This document shows, piece after piece, positions 42,896-51,600 of a DNA stretch of 53,606 nt (the stretch's first letter is position 1; each line of letters opens with the position of its first letter). The DNA is taken from contig DCUY01000084.1 in assembly GCA_002327905.1 (NCBI GenBank), positions 1,512-55,117 of the forward strand, given 5' to 3'. This DNA is from Caldifarciminota bacterium UBA2202 (GTDB taxonomy: Bacteria; Hydrothermota; 32-111). A program made the translations under genes and the position numbers. Below the pieces are notes generated by a model. The model was not told where the DNA came from and did not search any database. It worked only from the letters and a program-made list of their open reading frames with translations.

Positions 42896-44439
42896 AAGGC
42901 AACCTCTCTCACAACATCAATTATTGTTCCGTCTCTGTATTCAATAAGAGCCACGATTCTGTCTTTCTTTTCAGGCTTCTCCATTTTTCCTGTTATCTTC
43001 TCTATTTTATTCTTCATCTCATGAATAGGCATTATCGGTATTGATTTAATATTCTTTGCTTTTTCGATTAAGTCTGTGCGGAGAGGATTTATTGCAATTC
43101 CCATCTCCGTGACTATCACATCAACTGTCTCTCCCGGAGTTGTTACTGTCGTTACGGAATCCATTATGATGGGAAGGCGGTTTCTGTAAGCGGGTATTGT
43201 AATCATCGTAATATCGCATCCTGCCGCCACATCCTGATGTCCGCCTATTCCATGCAGAAGAAGCCCGTCCGAATGGGTGTTCACATTAACATTAAAATTC
43301 ACATCGACTTCAGTCGCTCCTAAAAATCCGACATCGAGCTTATCAACGAGACATCCCTTTGAGAAATAATTTGCGTATTCATCCACTGTGCATTCAAAAT
43401 GGTTTTTGTCTGAGCGCATGGACTCTATAGCTTCCAGATCAAAAGACTGGACATCAATCAGCGAATCAGTGAGACCCTCTTTCAGCATTTCAACAGCGTA
43501 TTTGGTAATACCTCCGTTTATGAATTTTGCCTTCACATTCTTTTCGCGCATCTTGTCAGCCATAAATTTTGTGACTGCGAGAGAGATTCCCCCAGCTCCT
43601 GTCTGGAAATTCATTTCATTCTTTATATATCCGATTTTATCAAGAAAATCTACGGAATATTTTGCGATCAGAAGACGGGTGGGGGATTTAGTTATTCTCA
43701 TGGTGCCTGTAACAATAAGCGCCGGGTCTCCTATTGAATCCACTTTTACTACCGTATCGACTCTTGTAGATGGGATTGAATGGGGAACAAGAGGATATTT
43801 TACGAGATTATCGGTAATCACTATGACATGCTCCGCATATCTTGAATCAATATCCGCGTATGCGAGAGGCCCGCAGGCTGACTTGCCGTATAATCCCGAG
43901 CAGTTTCCGAATTCATCCGCAGTCGGAGAAGCGATGAATGCAATGTCAATCTTCATATCTCCGGATTCAATCGCTCTCACCCTGCCTCCGTGGCTTCTTA
44001 GCACGCATGTATTCTTCATATTCCCGTATGATACGAATTTTCCTATTGGGCCGTTCAAACTTCCCTCAATTTTTGAAATAACTCCTGATTTGACAAATTC
44101 AATAAGCTTGTCATGAACAGCAAAGAGAGCTGTGGGGAAAATAGTTATATTTTTAATGCCCATTTTTGCAATCTCTTCAATAACCATATTCACGACTGCA
44201 TCTCCCTCTCTTAGATGATGGTGGAATGAAATAGTCATTCCGTCTCTGACCTGAGCTTTCTCCAAAGCATCTCTCACAGTTTTGCAGAGTTTGTCGTTGT
44301 TGGGCTTTGAGATTGAAAGCTTAGGCGCAAATTTTCTTTTTCCAATGGGATTTGTGTTGAATGCACCTGCAAACGGATGTAGCTCCCTGTTGTCTATGCT
44401 GTCAGGTATATCTCTGTTAACCGCATTTTTACGAAGCAT
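42892..44439 (-). CDS. citF: Citrate lyase alpha subunit type acyl-carrier-protein transferase
   Basis: A 515-residue CitF protein, normal length. It starts NAVNRDIPDSIDNRELHPFA and shows the CitF pattern GMTISFHHHLREGDAVVN and DVIVTEMGIAINPLRTDLIE. CitF moves the acyl carrier protein between acetate and citrate in the lyase cycle. It directly follows the CitD-CitE fusion gene with a 2-nt gap. The substrate may be citrate or the related citramalate. No citC, citX or citG is seen in the window. Confidence 0.93.
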   Translation of the reverse strand: MLRKNAVNRDIPDSIDNRELHPFAGAFNTNPIGKRKFAPKLSISKPNNDKLCKTVRDALEKAQVRDGMTISFHHHLREGDAVVNMVIEEIAKMGIKNITIFPTALFAVHDKLIEFVKSGVISKIEGSLNGPIGKFVSYGNMKNTCVLRSHGGRVRAIESGDMKIDIAFIASPTADEFGNCSGLYGKSACGPLAYADIDSRYAEHVIVITDNLVKYPLVPHSIPSTRVDTVVKVDSIGDPALIVTGTMRITKSPTRLLIAKYSVDFLDKIGYIKNEMNFQTGAGGISLAVTKFMADKMREKNVKAKFINGGITKYAVEMLKEGLTDSLIDVQSFDLEAIESMRSDKNHFECTVDEYANYFSKGCLVDKLDVGFLGATEVDVNFNVNVNTHSDGLLLHGIGGHQDVAAGCDITMITIPAYRNRLPIIMDSVTTVTTPGETVDVIVTEMGIAINPLRTDLIEKAKNIKSIPIMPIHEMKNKIEKITGKMEKPEKKDRIVALIEYRDGTIIDVVREVAL

Positions 44440-44441
44440 CT

Positions 44442-45614
44442 CTACTCCTGATTTATGGTTTTATAAATTGACATTACACGCATGGCTCTCAAAACTATAG
44501 GCATGTCTATCATTTTGCCTTTATGCTTGACAACTCCGGAGCCGTCTTCTTTTGCTTTATTGAATACTTCAATTATCTCCTTTGCCTCTTCAATCTCTTT
44601 TTCAGACGGCTGGAAGACAGAGTGGACTATATCTATTTGAGAAGGATGTATGACTCCTCTTCCGTCGAAACCGAGGATTTTTGATTTTTCTGTGCTTCTC
44701 TTTAGACCCGCTGTATCTTCAATATTTGAATATACCGTGTCTGACGCCTGAATCCCCGCGGCCTTTGCCGCATTGACAATCGACTGCTTCGCAAATAAGA
44801 GCTCATCTTCTCCTTCAGTCTTTCTCACTCCGAGCGATACTGTGTAATCTTCCGCGCCGAAGGCGAGAGCTGTTGTTCTGTCGGATATTCCTGCTATTTC
44901 ATAAGCATTTTCGACTCCCTTTGCAGATTCGATTATAGGCATTATTTTTGCCTGATATCCGTAAAGGTTGAATCTCTTTTCCGTTTTTTCAAGAATCTCC
45001 GAGACTTTTTTGACATCGTATTCACTCTCGCATTTGGGAATGAGAATCACATCCGGTTTGTGCGGAAGAATCGCTTCAATGTCCTCTGCTCCGCATACAT
45101 CAAGAGAATTTATTCGCACCATTTTTTCGGCTTTTCCAAAATCTATATTGCGCAAAGCGTATGAAACAAGCATTCTGGCGCTGTCTTTGTCTTCAAGCGA
45201 CACAGCGTCTTCAAGGTCAAGTATAATCCCGTCCGCATTATAATATGTGATTCCTTGCATGAGATACGGATTGCTTCCGGGGAGATAAAGCCTTGTCCTT
45301 CTGAGCTTGTACACAGCTTCGCGTTTTTCCGAATAAAACTTTTTTTCAATCTCCTGAGATGCTCTCAGTATTGCAGATTCCATGCGCGCTCTAATCACAT
45401 AATCTAAAGCGCCGCTGTCTATTACCGTGATAATAGCATTTGCGATTCCGTATTTATTTGCGATTTCATCGACAGACGATGCTATCTGGGTATAATAGAG
45501 TCTGCCGAGAGAAGATGTAATTCTGACCTCAAGTCCGGACTGTCCGGGCTCGACTTTCACCAATACATCCTGTTTTGATTCGCTTCCTGCAACTCCGGTT
45601 TTCTTTATATCCAT
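44442..45614 (-). CDS. Fusion of citrate lyase acyl carrier protein (CitD) and beta subunit (CitE)
   Basis: A 390-residue fusion. Residues 1-95 are CitD: AGSESKQDVLVKVEPGQSGL at the start, IDSGALDYVIRARMESAILR at the end. The prosthetic-group serine of CitD (Ser14 in Klebsiella) aligns with Lys14 here, with Ser11 and Ser13 nearby. Residues about 108-390 are CitE, of the HpcH/HpaI aldolase fold: RTRLYLPGSNPYLMQG, DGIILDLEDAVSLEDK, MVRINSL, PIIESAKGVENAYEI and FDGRGVIHPSQI. CitE splits the acyl-carrier-bound citrate to oxaloacetate. A GAAGGAGG site precedes the ATG, and citF follows after 2 nt. Confidence 0.88.
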   Translation of the reverse strand: MDIKKTGVAGSESKQDVLVKVEPGQSGLEVRITSSLGRLYYTQIASSVDEIANKYGIANAIITVIDSGALDYVIRARMESAILRASQEIEKKFYSEKREAVYKLRRTRLYLPGSNPYLMQGITYYNADGIILDLEDAVSLEDKDSARMLVSYALRNIDFGKAEKMVRINSLDVCGAEDIEAILPHKPDVILIPKCESEYDVKKVSEILEKTEKRFNLYGYQAKIMPIIESAKGVENAYEIAGISDRTTALAFGAEDYTVSLGVRKTEGEDELLFAKQSIVNAAKAAGIQASDTVYSNIEDTAGLKRSTEKSKILGFDGRGVIHPSQIDIVHSVFQPSEKEIEEAKEIIEVFNKAKEDGSGVVKHKGKMIDMPIVLRAMRVMSIYKTINQE

Positions 45615-45626
45615 ATTAATCCTCCT

Positions 45627-46814
45627 TCACTTTTCATTGACAGCGTATTCATATAACTTCTGCAGAAGCATCAGCCCTGCGGTTTTTGAATAATTTCTGC
45701 TTGCAAACTGATGACAAAAAAATGCAACTTTGCTCTTTAGGTCATTTTTTAAAACATCTTCAATTGCATTTGAAATATTAATTTCATTTATTTCTTCAAC
45801 CACTCTGCCGTTTTCATTATTTACAAAAAACGGAAGTTCTCCCACATTGGATGAAATTACGGGAGTCCCCATTGACAATGACTGCAGAGCATTTGTTCCG
45901 AACTGCTCGAAGCGCGACGGAATCACAGTCACATCGGAAATATGCATCAGAGAGGGCTTCTCTTCATCTGCAAGTGACTGCAGATAGACATAATTCTGCC
46001 TGTTTGATTCGCACAATGCCTCTATCTCTTTTGCAAAATCACCCTTGCCCACAATCACAAAGCAGATATCATCGCGCTTTTCAAGTATATTTTTCGCCGA
46101 TTTCAGAAAGACATCAATTCCTTTCATATAATTCACCTGATCGGCAAAAAGAACTATATGTCTGCATTTTTCGTTTATGTCGAAATATTCTCTGTAAACA
46201 TCATAGTTTTCATCAATGAATTTATACACATCGTCATCATATCCTCTGTAAATAAGCTTCAGCTTAATTGCATCAAGATGAAAGGCGCTTCTAAGCTGCA
46301 TTTCAATCTGTTTTGAAGGAGCTATTATGAATCTTGCCTTGTCAACCGCATATTTCACATAGTCCGCATAACGGGGGTCTTCCGAAGATGCGGCAGGCTC
46401 ATTCCCGAAGCTTGTGCATATAAGAGGAATTTTTTGTGATACTTCTCCTGCAAGCTCCGTAGATATCCATAAATACTGTGAGTGGATTATATCCGGTCCG
46501 AATTCCTTTATTATTTCTCTTATTTTTTCTCTTGCAAATATTATATAATTGTTCAATTGAGTGTTTGTGACAGTTGAAAATGTAAGGTCAGTATGCGGAT
46601 GAGTGGTGAAGCATGGGAACATCACATTGCTCTCTTCATTACCGAAGATTACAGTCTTTATTCTGAAAGATTCATTGTAATTTGTATTTTTATTGTCAAA
46701 ATTCACTACGAGAACTTCATTGCCTGCTGATGAAAAGAAGCGGGCTATATCTCTTGTGTAAATGCCGCTCTGAGACGCCACTAAAGGAAAAGGAGTTATG
46801 AGAAGTATCCGCAT
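45627..46814 (-). CDS. Family 4 glycosyltransferase
   Basis: About 395 residues, GT-B fold. It begins MRILLITPFPLVASQSGIYT, has DIIHSQYLW in the N-terminal domain, FVIVGKGDFAKEIE in the C-terminal domain and the GT4 motif region PSRFEQFGTNALQSLSMGTP. The second Glu of the E-x7-E motif is replaced by Gln (E-QFGTNAL-Q). It probably adds a sugar to a surface polymer. The ATG at 46814 overlaps the last base of the pfkA stop (TGATG). Confidence 0.83.
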   Translation of the reverse strand: MRILLITPFPLVASQSGIYTRDIARFFSSAGNEVLVVNFDNKNTNYNESFRIKTVIFGNEESNVMFPCFTTHPHTDLTFSTVTNTQLNNYIIFAREKIREIIKEFGPDIIHSQYLWISTELAGEVSQKIPLICTSFGNEPAASSEDPRYADYVKYAVDKARFIIAPSKQIEMQLRSAFHLDAIKLKLIYRGYDDDVYKFIDENYDVYREYFDINEKCRHIVLFADQVNYMKGIDVFLKSAKNILEKRDDICFVIVGKGDFAKEIEALCESNRQNYVYLQSLADEEKPSLMHISDVTVIPSRFEQFGTNALQSLSMGTPVISSNVGELPFFVNNENGRVVEEINEINISNAIEDVLKNDLKSKVAFFCHQFASRNYSKTAGLMLLQKLYEYAVNEK

Positions 46815-47902
46815 CAATCCCCCATTTCTATCTGCAGTCTTCTTGCAGTCTCTACAAGCTGTCCGTAAGGGTCAACCAATTTTTGATTGTTTATCACCTT
46901 TTCTATTGGAACCGAAGTGATGTCTTTTCCGTTTAAGCTCACCATGAATCCGAATTTCATCTGCGCGATAAGGTCGCATGCTTCAACTCCGAAACGCGAT
47001 GCAAGAATTCTGTCGAACGGGGTTGGAGAACCGCCTCTCTGAACATGGCCCAATACTGTTGTCCTCACATCCATGTCGGTCATTTCAGTCAATTTTGATG
47101 CTATGTAGTTTCCTATGCCGCCGTATCTCGGCAGAGTTCCTTCATTCTTTGCTTTCTCTATATACTGCTTGTCCCTGTCTTTTTCAAATGCTCCCTCTGC
47201 AACCACTATTATCGAAAAATGGGATTGCCTTTCTCTTCTTAAATTTATTTTTTCAACAATCTTTTCAAGATCAAAAGGAATTTCAGGAATAAGAATTATA
47301 TCAGCTCCCCCTGCAATTCCCGAGTTTAGAGCTATCCATCCCGCATCTCTTCCCATAACTTCTATTATCATAATTCTATGATGCGATTCCGCTGTTGTGT
47401 GGAGTTTGTCTATTGCTTCGGACGCAGTGTTGACAGCAGTGAAGAATCCGAATGTATAGTCTGTCATCGATAAATCATTGTCTATTGTTTTAGGCACACC
47501 CACGATATTTGCGCCTCTCTTATAGAGCTGATTGGCAATATTGAGAGTGCCGTCTCCTCCGATGACTATGAGGCCGTCAATTTGATTTTCAAGAAGATTT
47601 TTCAGAATCTCTCCCGAAAGATCTTTGGTCACTATTTCATCTCCTTCTTTTACAGGGAACTTAAATGGATTGCCCCTGTTGGAAGTGCCTAAAATCGTAC
47701 CACCGCGCGGAAGGATTCCTTTTACAGAGGACATATCCATGTGAAACATTTTTTCCGTATTTATAAGTCCGTCAAAACCGTCAATAATTCCGTAGACTTC
47801 CCAGCCATAATGCATAATGGCTGATTTAACCGCCGCTCGGATGACTGCATTAAGACCGGGGCAATCACCGCCTCCTGTCAAAATCCCGATGCGTTTAATC
47901 AT
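46814..47902 (-). CDS. pfkA: 6-phosphofructokinase
   Basis: A 362-residue phosphofructokinase: GGDCPGLNAVIRA at the N-terminus, GGDGTL at 115-120, PKTIDND at 137-143, TAESHHRIMIIEVMGRDAGW and HVQRGGSPTPFDR. The residue matching E. coli 104 is Gly118, which favours ATP, while the one matching 124 is Lys138, found in pyrophosphate enzymes; ATP-dependent enzymes of this mixed type are known in actinobacteria. The phosphoryl donor is therefore uncertain, ATP more likely. AAGGAG precedes the ATG. tRNA-Ala ends only 16 nt upstream without a terminator. Confidence 0.93.
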   Translation of the reverse strand: MIKRIGILTGGGDCPGLNAVIRAAVKSAIMHYGWEVYGIIDGFDGLINTEKMFHMDMSSVKGILPRGGTILGTSNRGNPFKFPVKEGDEIVTKDLSGEILKNLLENQIDGLIVIGGDGTLNIANQLYKRGANIVGVPKTIDNDLSMTDYTFGFFTAVNTASEAIDKLHTTAESHHRIMIIEVMGRDAGWIALNSGIAGGADIILIPEIPFDLEKIVEKINLRRERQSHFSIIVVAEGAFEKDRDKQYIEKAKNEGTLPRYGGIGNYIASKLTEMTDMDVRTTVLGHVQRGGSPTPFDRILASRFGVEACDLIAQMKFGFMVSLNGKDITSVPIEKVINNQKLVDPYGQLVETARRLQIEMGD

Positions 47903-47918
47903 AAGTCTCCTTATAAAA

Positions 47919-47991
47919 TGGACCAGAGCGGAATCGAACCGCCGACCTCATCCTTGCGAAGGATGCGCTCTCCCAACTGAGCCACTGGCCC
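47919..47991 (-). tRNA. tRNA-Ala (anticodon CGC)
   Basis: A 73-nt cloverleaf on the minus strand. Acceptor GGGCCAG pairs with CTGGTCC, including the G3-U70 wobble that identifies alanine tRNA. The anticodon stem CATCC/GGATG closes the loop TTCGCAA, giving anticodon CGC. D and T arms are standard (GCTCAGTTGGGAGAGC; GGCGG-TTCGATT-CCGCT with one weaker pair). CCA is not encoded. The 3' end lies 16 nt before pfkA. Confidence 0.97.
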
Positions 47992-48670
47992 TTTTCTCTG
48001 CAATAAACAGAATCTTATTATATTTATTATACCAATTTCCAATAATAATATCAATAAAATTAATTAAATCAATAGGCAATTTCCTGAATATAGAGAAAAA
48101 ATGCATAGAAAATAGAATTTTGTTTTCAAATTTTATAATTCTTTTTATTTCAAAATCCCCGGCTGAAAGCATATCAGTCATGTTCTTCTCGTTAAAAGAG
48201 TGCAGATGGGCATTCTCGGGAGTAAGCTTATTGCAGTGTACGCATAAATGTTTTTTAATTATCTCATTGTAGGGGACAGTGATATAAAGCGTTCCTCCGT
48301 CCATAAGAATTCTGTTCATCTCCCTAATTGCTGATTCAGGGTTTACAATATGCTCCAATACTTGAGAAATCACAATTGATGTGAAGCTCCTCTCTTTATA
48401 GGGGAGTCTGTTTATATCGCCCTCTGCCTTTATGGAAGAGGACTCATTGTTGGTCTGTGAAATATCCAAAGAAAATAGGGATGACGAATCGGAAAGATTC
48501 ATTTTTCCGCTTCCGCTTCCTATGTCGAGAATTCTTTTCTCTGTCCTTGAGTGCAGAAGTTTTTTTAAAATACGGAATCTGTAATCGTCAATATCTCTGA
48601 AAAAAGCGGATTGGCTTGAGTAATCCATACATTCATTGTCAGTTATGTAATGCTCTATGTAATCTTTCAA
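47948..48670 (-). CDS. Class I SAM-dependent methyltransferase, 3' end inside tRNA-Ala
   Basis: A 240-residue Methyltransf_11-like protein: SAM loop RILDIGSGSGKM, then LPYKERSFTSIVISQVLEHI and MNRILMDGGTLYITVPYNE. The substrate is unknown. A CxxC (HLCVHCNKLTP) might bind a metal. The frame runs 44 nt into the tRNA-Ala gene before stopping, so the last residues (ASGSVGRAHPSQG) are read from tRNA sequence; tRNA processing would remove the stop codon from the message. The tRNA promoter also lies inside this gene. A weak GGGGATT ribosome site precedes the ATG, 12 nt after the cyclase gene. Confidence 0.75.
   Translation of the reverse strand: MKDYIEHYITDNECMDYSSQSAFFRDIDDYRFRILKKLLHSRTEKRILDIGSGSGKMNLSDSSSLFSLDISQTNNESSSIKAEGDINRLPYKERSFTSIVISQVLEHIVNPESAIREMNRILMDGGTLYITVPYNEIIKKHLCVHCNKLTPENAHLHSFNEKNMTDMLSAGDFEIKRIIKFENKILFSMHFFSIFRKLPIDLINFIDIIIGNWYNKYNKILFIAEKRASGSVGRAHPSQG
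48026..48054 (-). promoter_or_regulatory. Promoter of tRNA-Ala and probably the pfkA operon
   Basis: On the minus strand TTGATA (48049-48054), a 17-nt spacer and a perfect TATAAT (48026-48031), within the methyltransferase coding region. It would start transcription about 28 nt before the tRNA, and no terminator separates the tRNA from pfkA. Confidence 0.78.
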
Positions 48671-48682
48671 AGATAATCCCCT

Positions 48683-51600
48683 TTAATTTTCGTTTGCTCT
48701 TTTAATTGATTTCTTAATTTTCTTTATCAGGTTCACCGCATTTTGTATTGTCTTTTCTTTCTTTATCTCCTTTGCAATTGACATCGATTCTTCAGCAAGC
48801 TTTAAGGCGAGAGAAAAGTTTTTCATATCAGACTGGAGTTGCGCCCTCTGAAGAAGAAAATGGGCGAGCGGATATCTGGCATTCATATCTTTTATAATTC
48901 CAATGCACATTTTAAAGTGTTTGTCGCTCATTGAATAATTTTTCTGAAGCTTAAACATCTGTCCGATATTTCCGAGGTCAATTGCTTCAGACCACCTGCT
49001 ACCTATCTGTCTGTCAACTTCAAGAGCCTCCATATAATATTTCAGAGACATCTTATAATCGCCTTTGACAGCATATATATTTGCAATGTTTCCGAGTACA
49101 ATTGATTCATTGTCCAGATTGTTTATCTCTCTGTCTATTTTAAGAGCCTTCAAAAGGTATTCAAGTGCTTTTTTGGTCTCTCCCATATCATTATAGACCG
49201 TTCCTATGTTTCCGAGAGTGACTCCTTCGTTTCTCCTGTTTCCTATCTTGCTGTTCATTTCAAGAGAATTAAAATAGCATTCCAATGCTTTTTTATAATC
49301 CTGCTTTTCAAAGTGAATCAGTCCTATTCTGAGAAGAAACAATGCCTGATCATTCAAATTTCCGTTTGATTGGGCGTTTTTCAGTGAGCGCGAGTAAAAG
49401 TTCATTGCCTTGTCATATTCTCCCTGCCTGTATAGAACCAATCCAAGATTGGAGAGAATGGAAGTTGTCTTGATTAAATCCTTTTTTGAATATCTGAGAG
49501 CATTTTCAAATTCTTCCGTCGCTTTGGCATATTCGCCCTTATTGTAGAATACAATTCCTTTCTTTTCATGTATATCGGAGACTCCGAAGGGATCTTCCGC
49601 TTTTTTGTAATACTTTTCTGCTATGTCATACTCTTTGAGCGAATCCTCATACTTTCCCATTGCCCACAGCGCTTCTCCGATGCCTTTGTGCACTGTGCCG
49701 CTGTGCATTATTGATAATTTAAAGTCTTTTGTCAGTCTTCCGTAGAGCTCCATTGCGCTCTCATATTTGCTTATATGGCTGAGAATCTCTCCTTTCTTAA
49801 TGGAATATTCTATTCTTGTTTCATTAGGTATTTTCATTTTGAGAAGCTCATCAATGAGAATCAAAGCATTTTCATTTGAATATGCCTTTATATCCTTTTC
49901 TATTGTCTTTTTAAGGTAGAAGAGGGATTTTTTTATATTTCGGCTCTTCTTGTAATGGTGATAGAGGGTCTCATAATACGGAAGAAGATTCTCAGAGAAT
50001 ATCTGTTCATAAAGAAGCGCTATCTTCCTATGAAGCCGTATGAGTGTGTTTTCAAACTGCATTTTATATGCGATTTCATGAAGGAGAATATGCCTGAAAA
50101 AAGCAGTTTGATTTGAGAGAAGGGAGATTATCTTATTATTTTCTCCTTCAAGAAGTACAGTGTTCAAATTTTTGTCTTTCAGAAGATGCTTTAAAAGTAT
50201 TACTTCAAATTCCTTTCCTATTACAGATGCTTTCTGTATTCCGTCTCTGGTAACTGCAGAGAGTGCGTCAAGGCGGGAAACAATCAGCCTGTCTATATTT
50301 GAAGGTATTTCATAATCAGCATTTTTCAAGACAAGAACATCTCCGCTTGAGACTACCATATTATTGTCGACAAGATGCAGAGACAGTTGCTCAAGAAAGA
50401 GCGGATTGCCTTCGCTCTTTTGCCAGAGCACAGAGACAAGTTCGTCAGAGACAGATTTTTTAAAAAAATGCTCTACAAATTTCTTTGCGTTTGTTTCCTG
50501 AAAGTTATTCAGCTTGACTGTGATTTTATCTATTTCAATAGAATCAATCTTCTTTGTGGTTTTGCTCTCCTCTCTGAAGAGGAACATGAATATGGAGGGG
50601 GATATGTCACTCTCTCGTAAAATATATTTTATGAATTCAGCGCTGTCATCGTCCATCCACATGGCATCATCGAAAATATAAGCATGAATTCCTGCAGAAG
50701 AGTGTTTCATCAGGATTTCCTTTATTACAAAGAATGTTCCCTCCATCTTCTCTTTTCCGGAGAGATTTTTTATTGAAAAGCCCTCTTCCTGAATGAAAAA
50801 ATATTTGAGAAATGCAGTGAATCTTTCGCAGTTCTCATGAAAATATTTGATACAGTATTTATCAATCATCTCAATCTTCGTCTGGTCGGAATCAAAGAGA
50901 TTGAATGACAATATTGATGAGAGGAATACTTTGAATGGGAACATGGATTCTTTTATTATCGGGTCCGAATTTGAATAAAAATATTTCATTTTATGCGCGT
51001 TGACTGACTCGAATGCAAGTCTTGTCTTTCCTGTTCCGCTCTCTCCTATGAGATTTACAAAACCGGGGCTGTTTGCCTTACTGCACTTAAATATAAATTT
51101 TGAAATCTCCTCTGTTTCATTTTCTCTTCCGACAAACGGGGAGATGAAATCTCCCTTGAATCTCTCCTTTGTCTGAGAGACGGAGAATACATCGACAGGC
51201 TGATTCTTTCCTTTAAGTTTTATTGAATCAAGTTTTTTAAATGAAAAATCTTTGCTTTCTTCTTTTATATTTGATGTAACAATAAGCTGATTCTCCGCAA
51301 ATGTTGCAAGACGGGCGGAAGTATTGACAATATCCCCTATCACTGTGTATTCCTGCCAGAATTGGCTACCTATGAATCCTGCATAAGAGACGCCATAGTC
51401 AATGCCGATTGAAATGGAAAAATCCTTAAGCTCGTCCTTTACTGACATTGAAAACTGCACTGCTCTGTCAATCATATCTTCATGCGCATAAGGAGCTCCG
51501 AATATAACAAGAGCTATTCCGCCCTTATCTCCGAAATCGATTTTATTGAGATAGCCGTTGAATTTAACCGTCTCTGCTATGAGTCTTTCGGAGATTAAAT

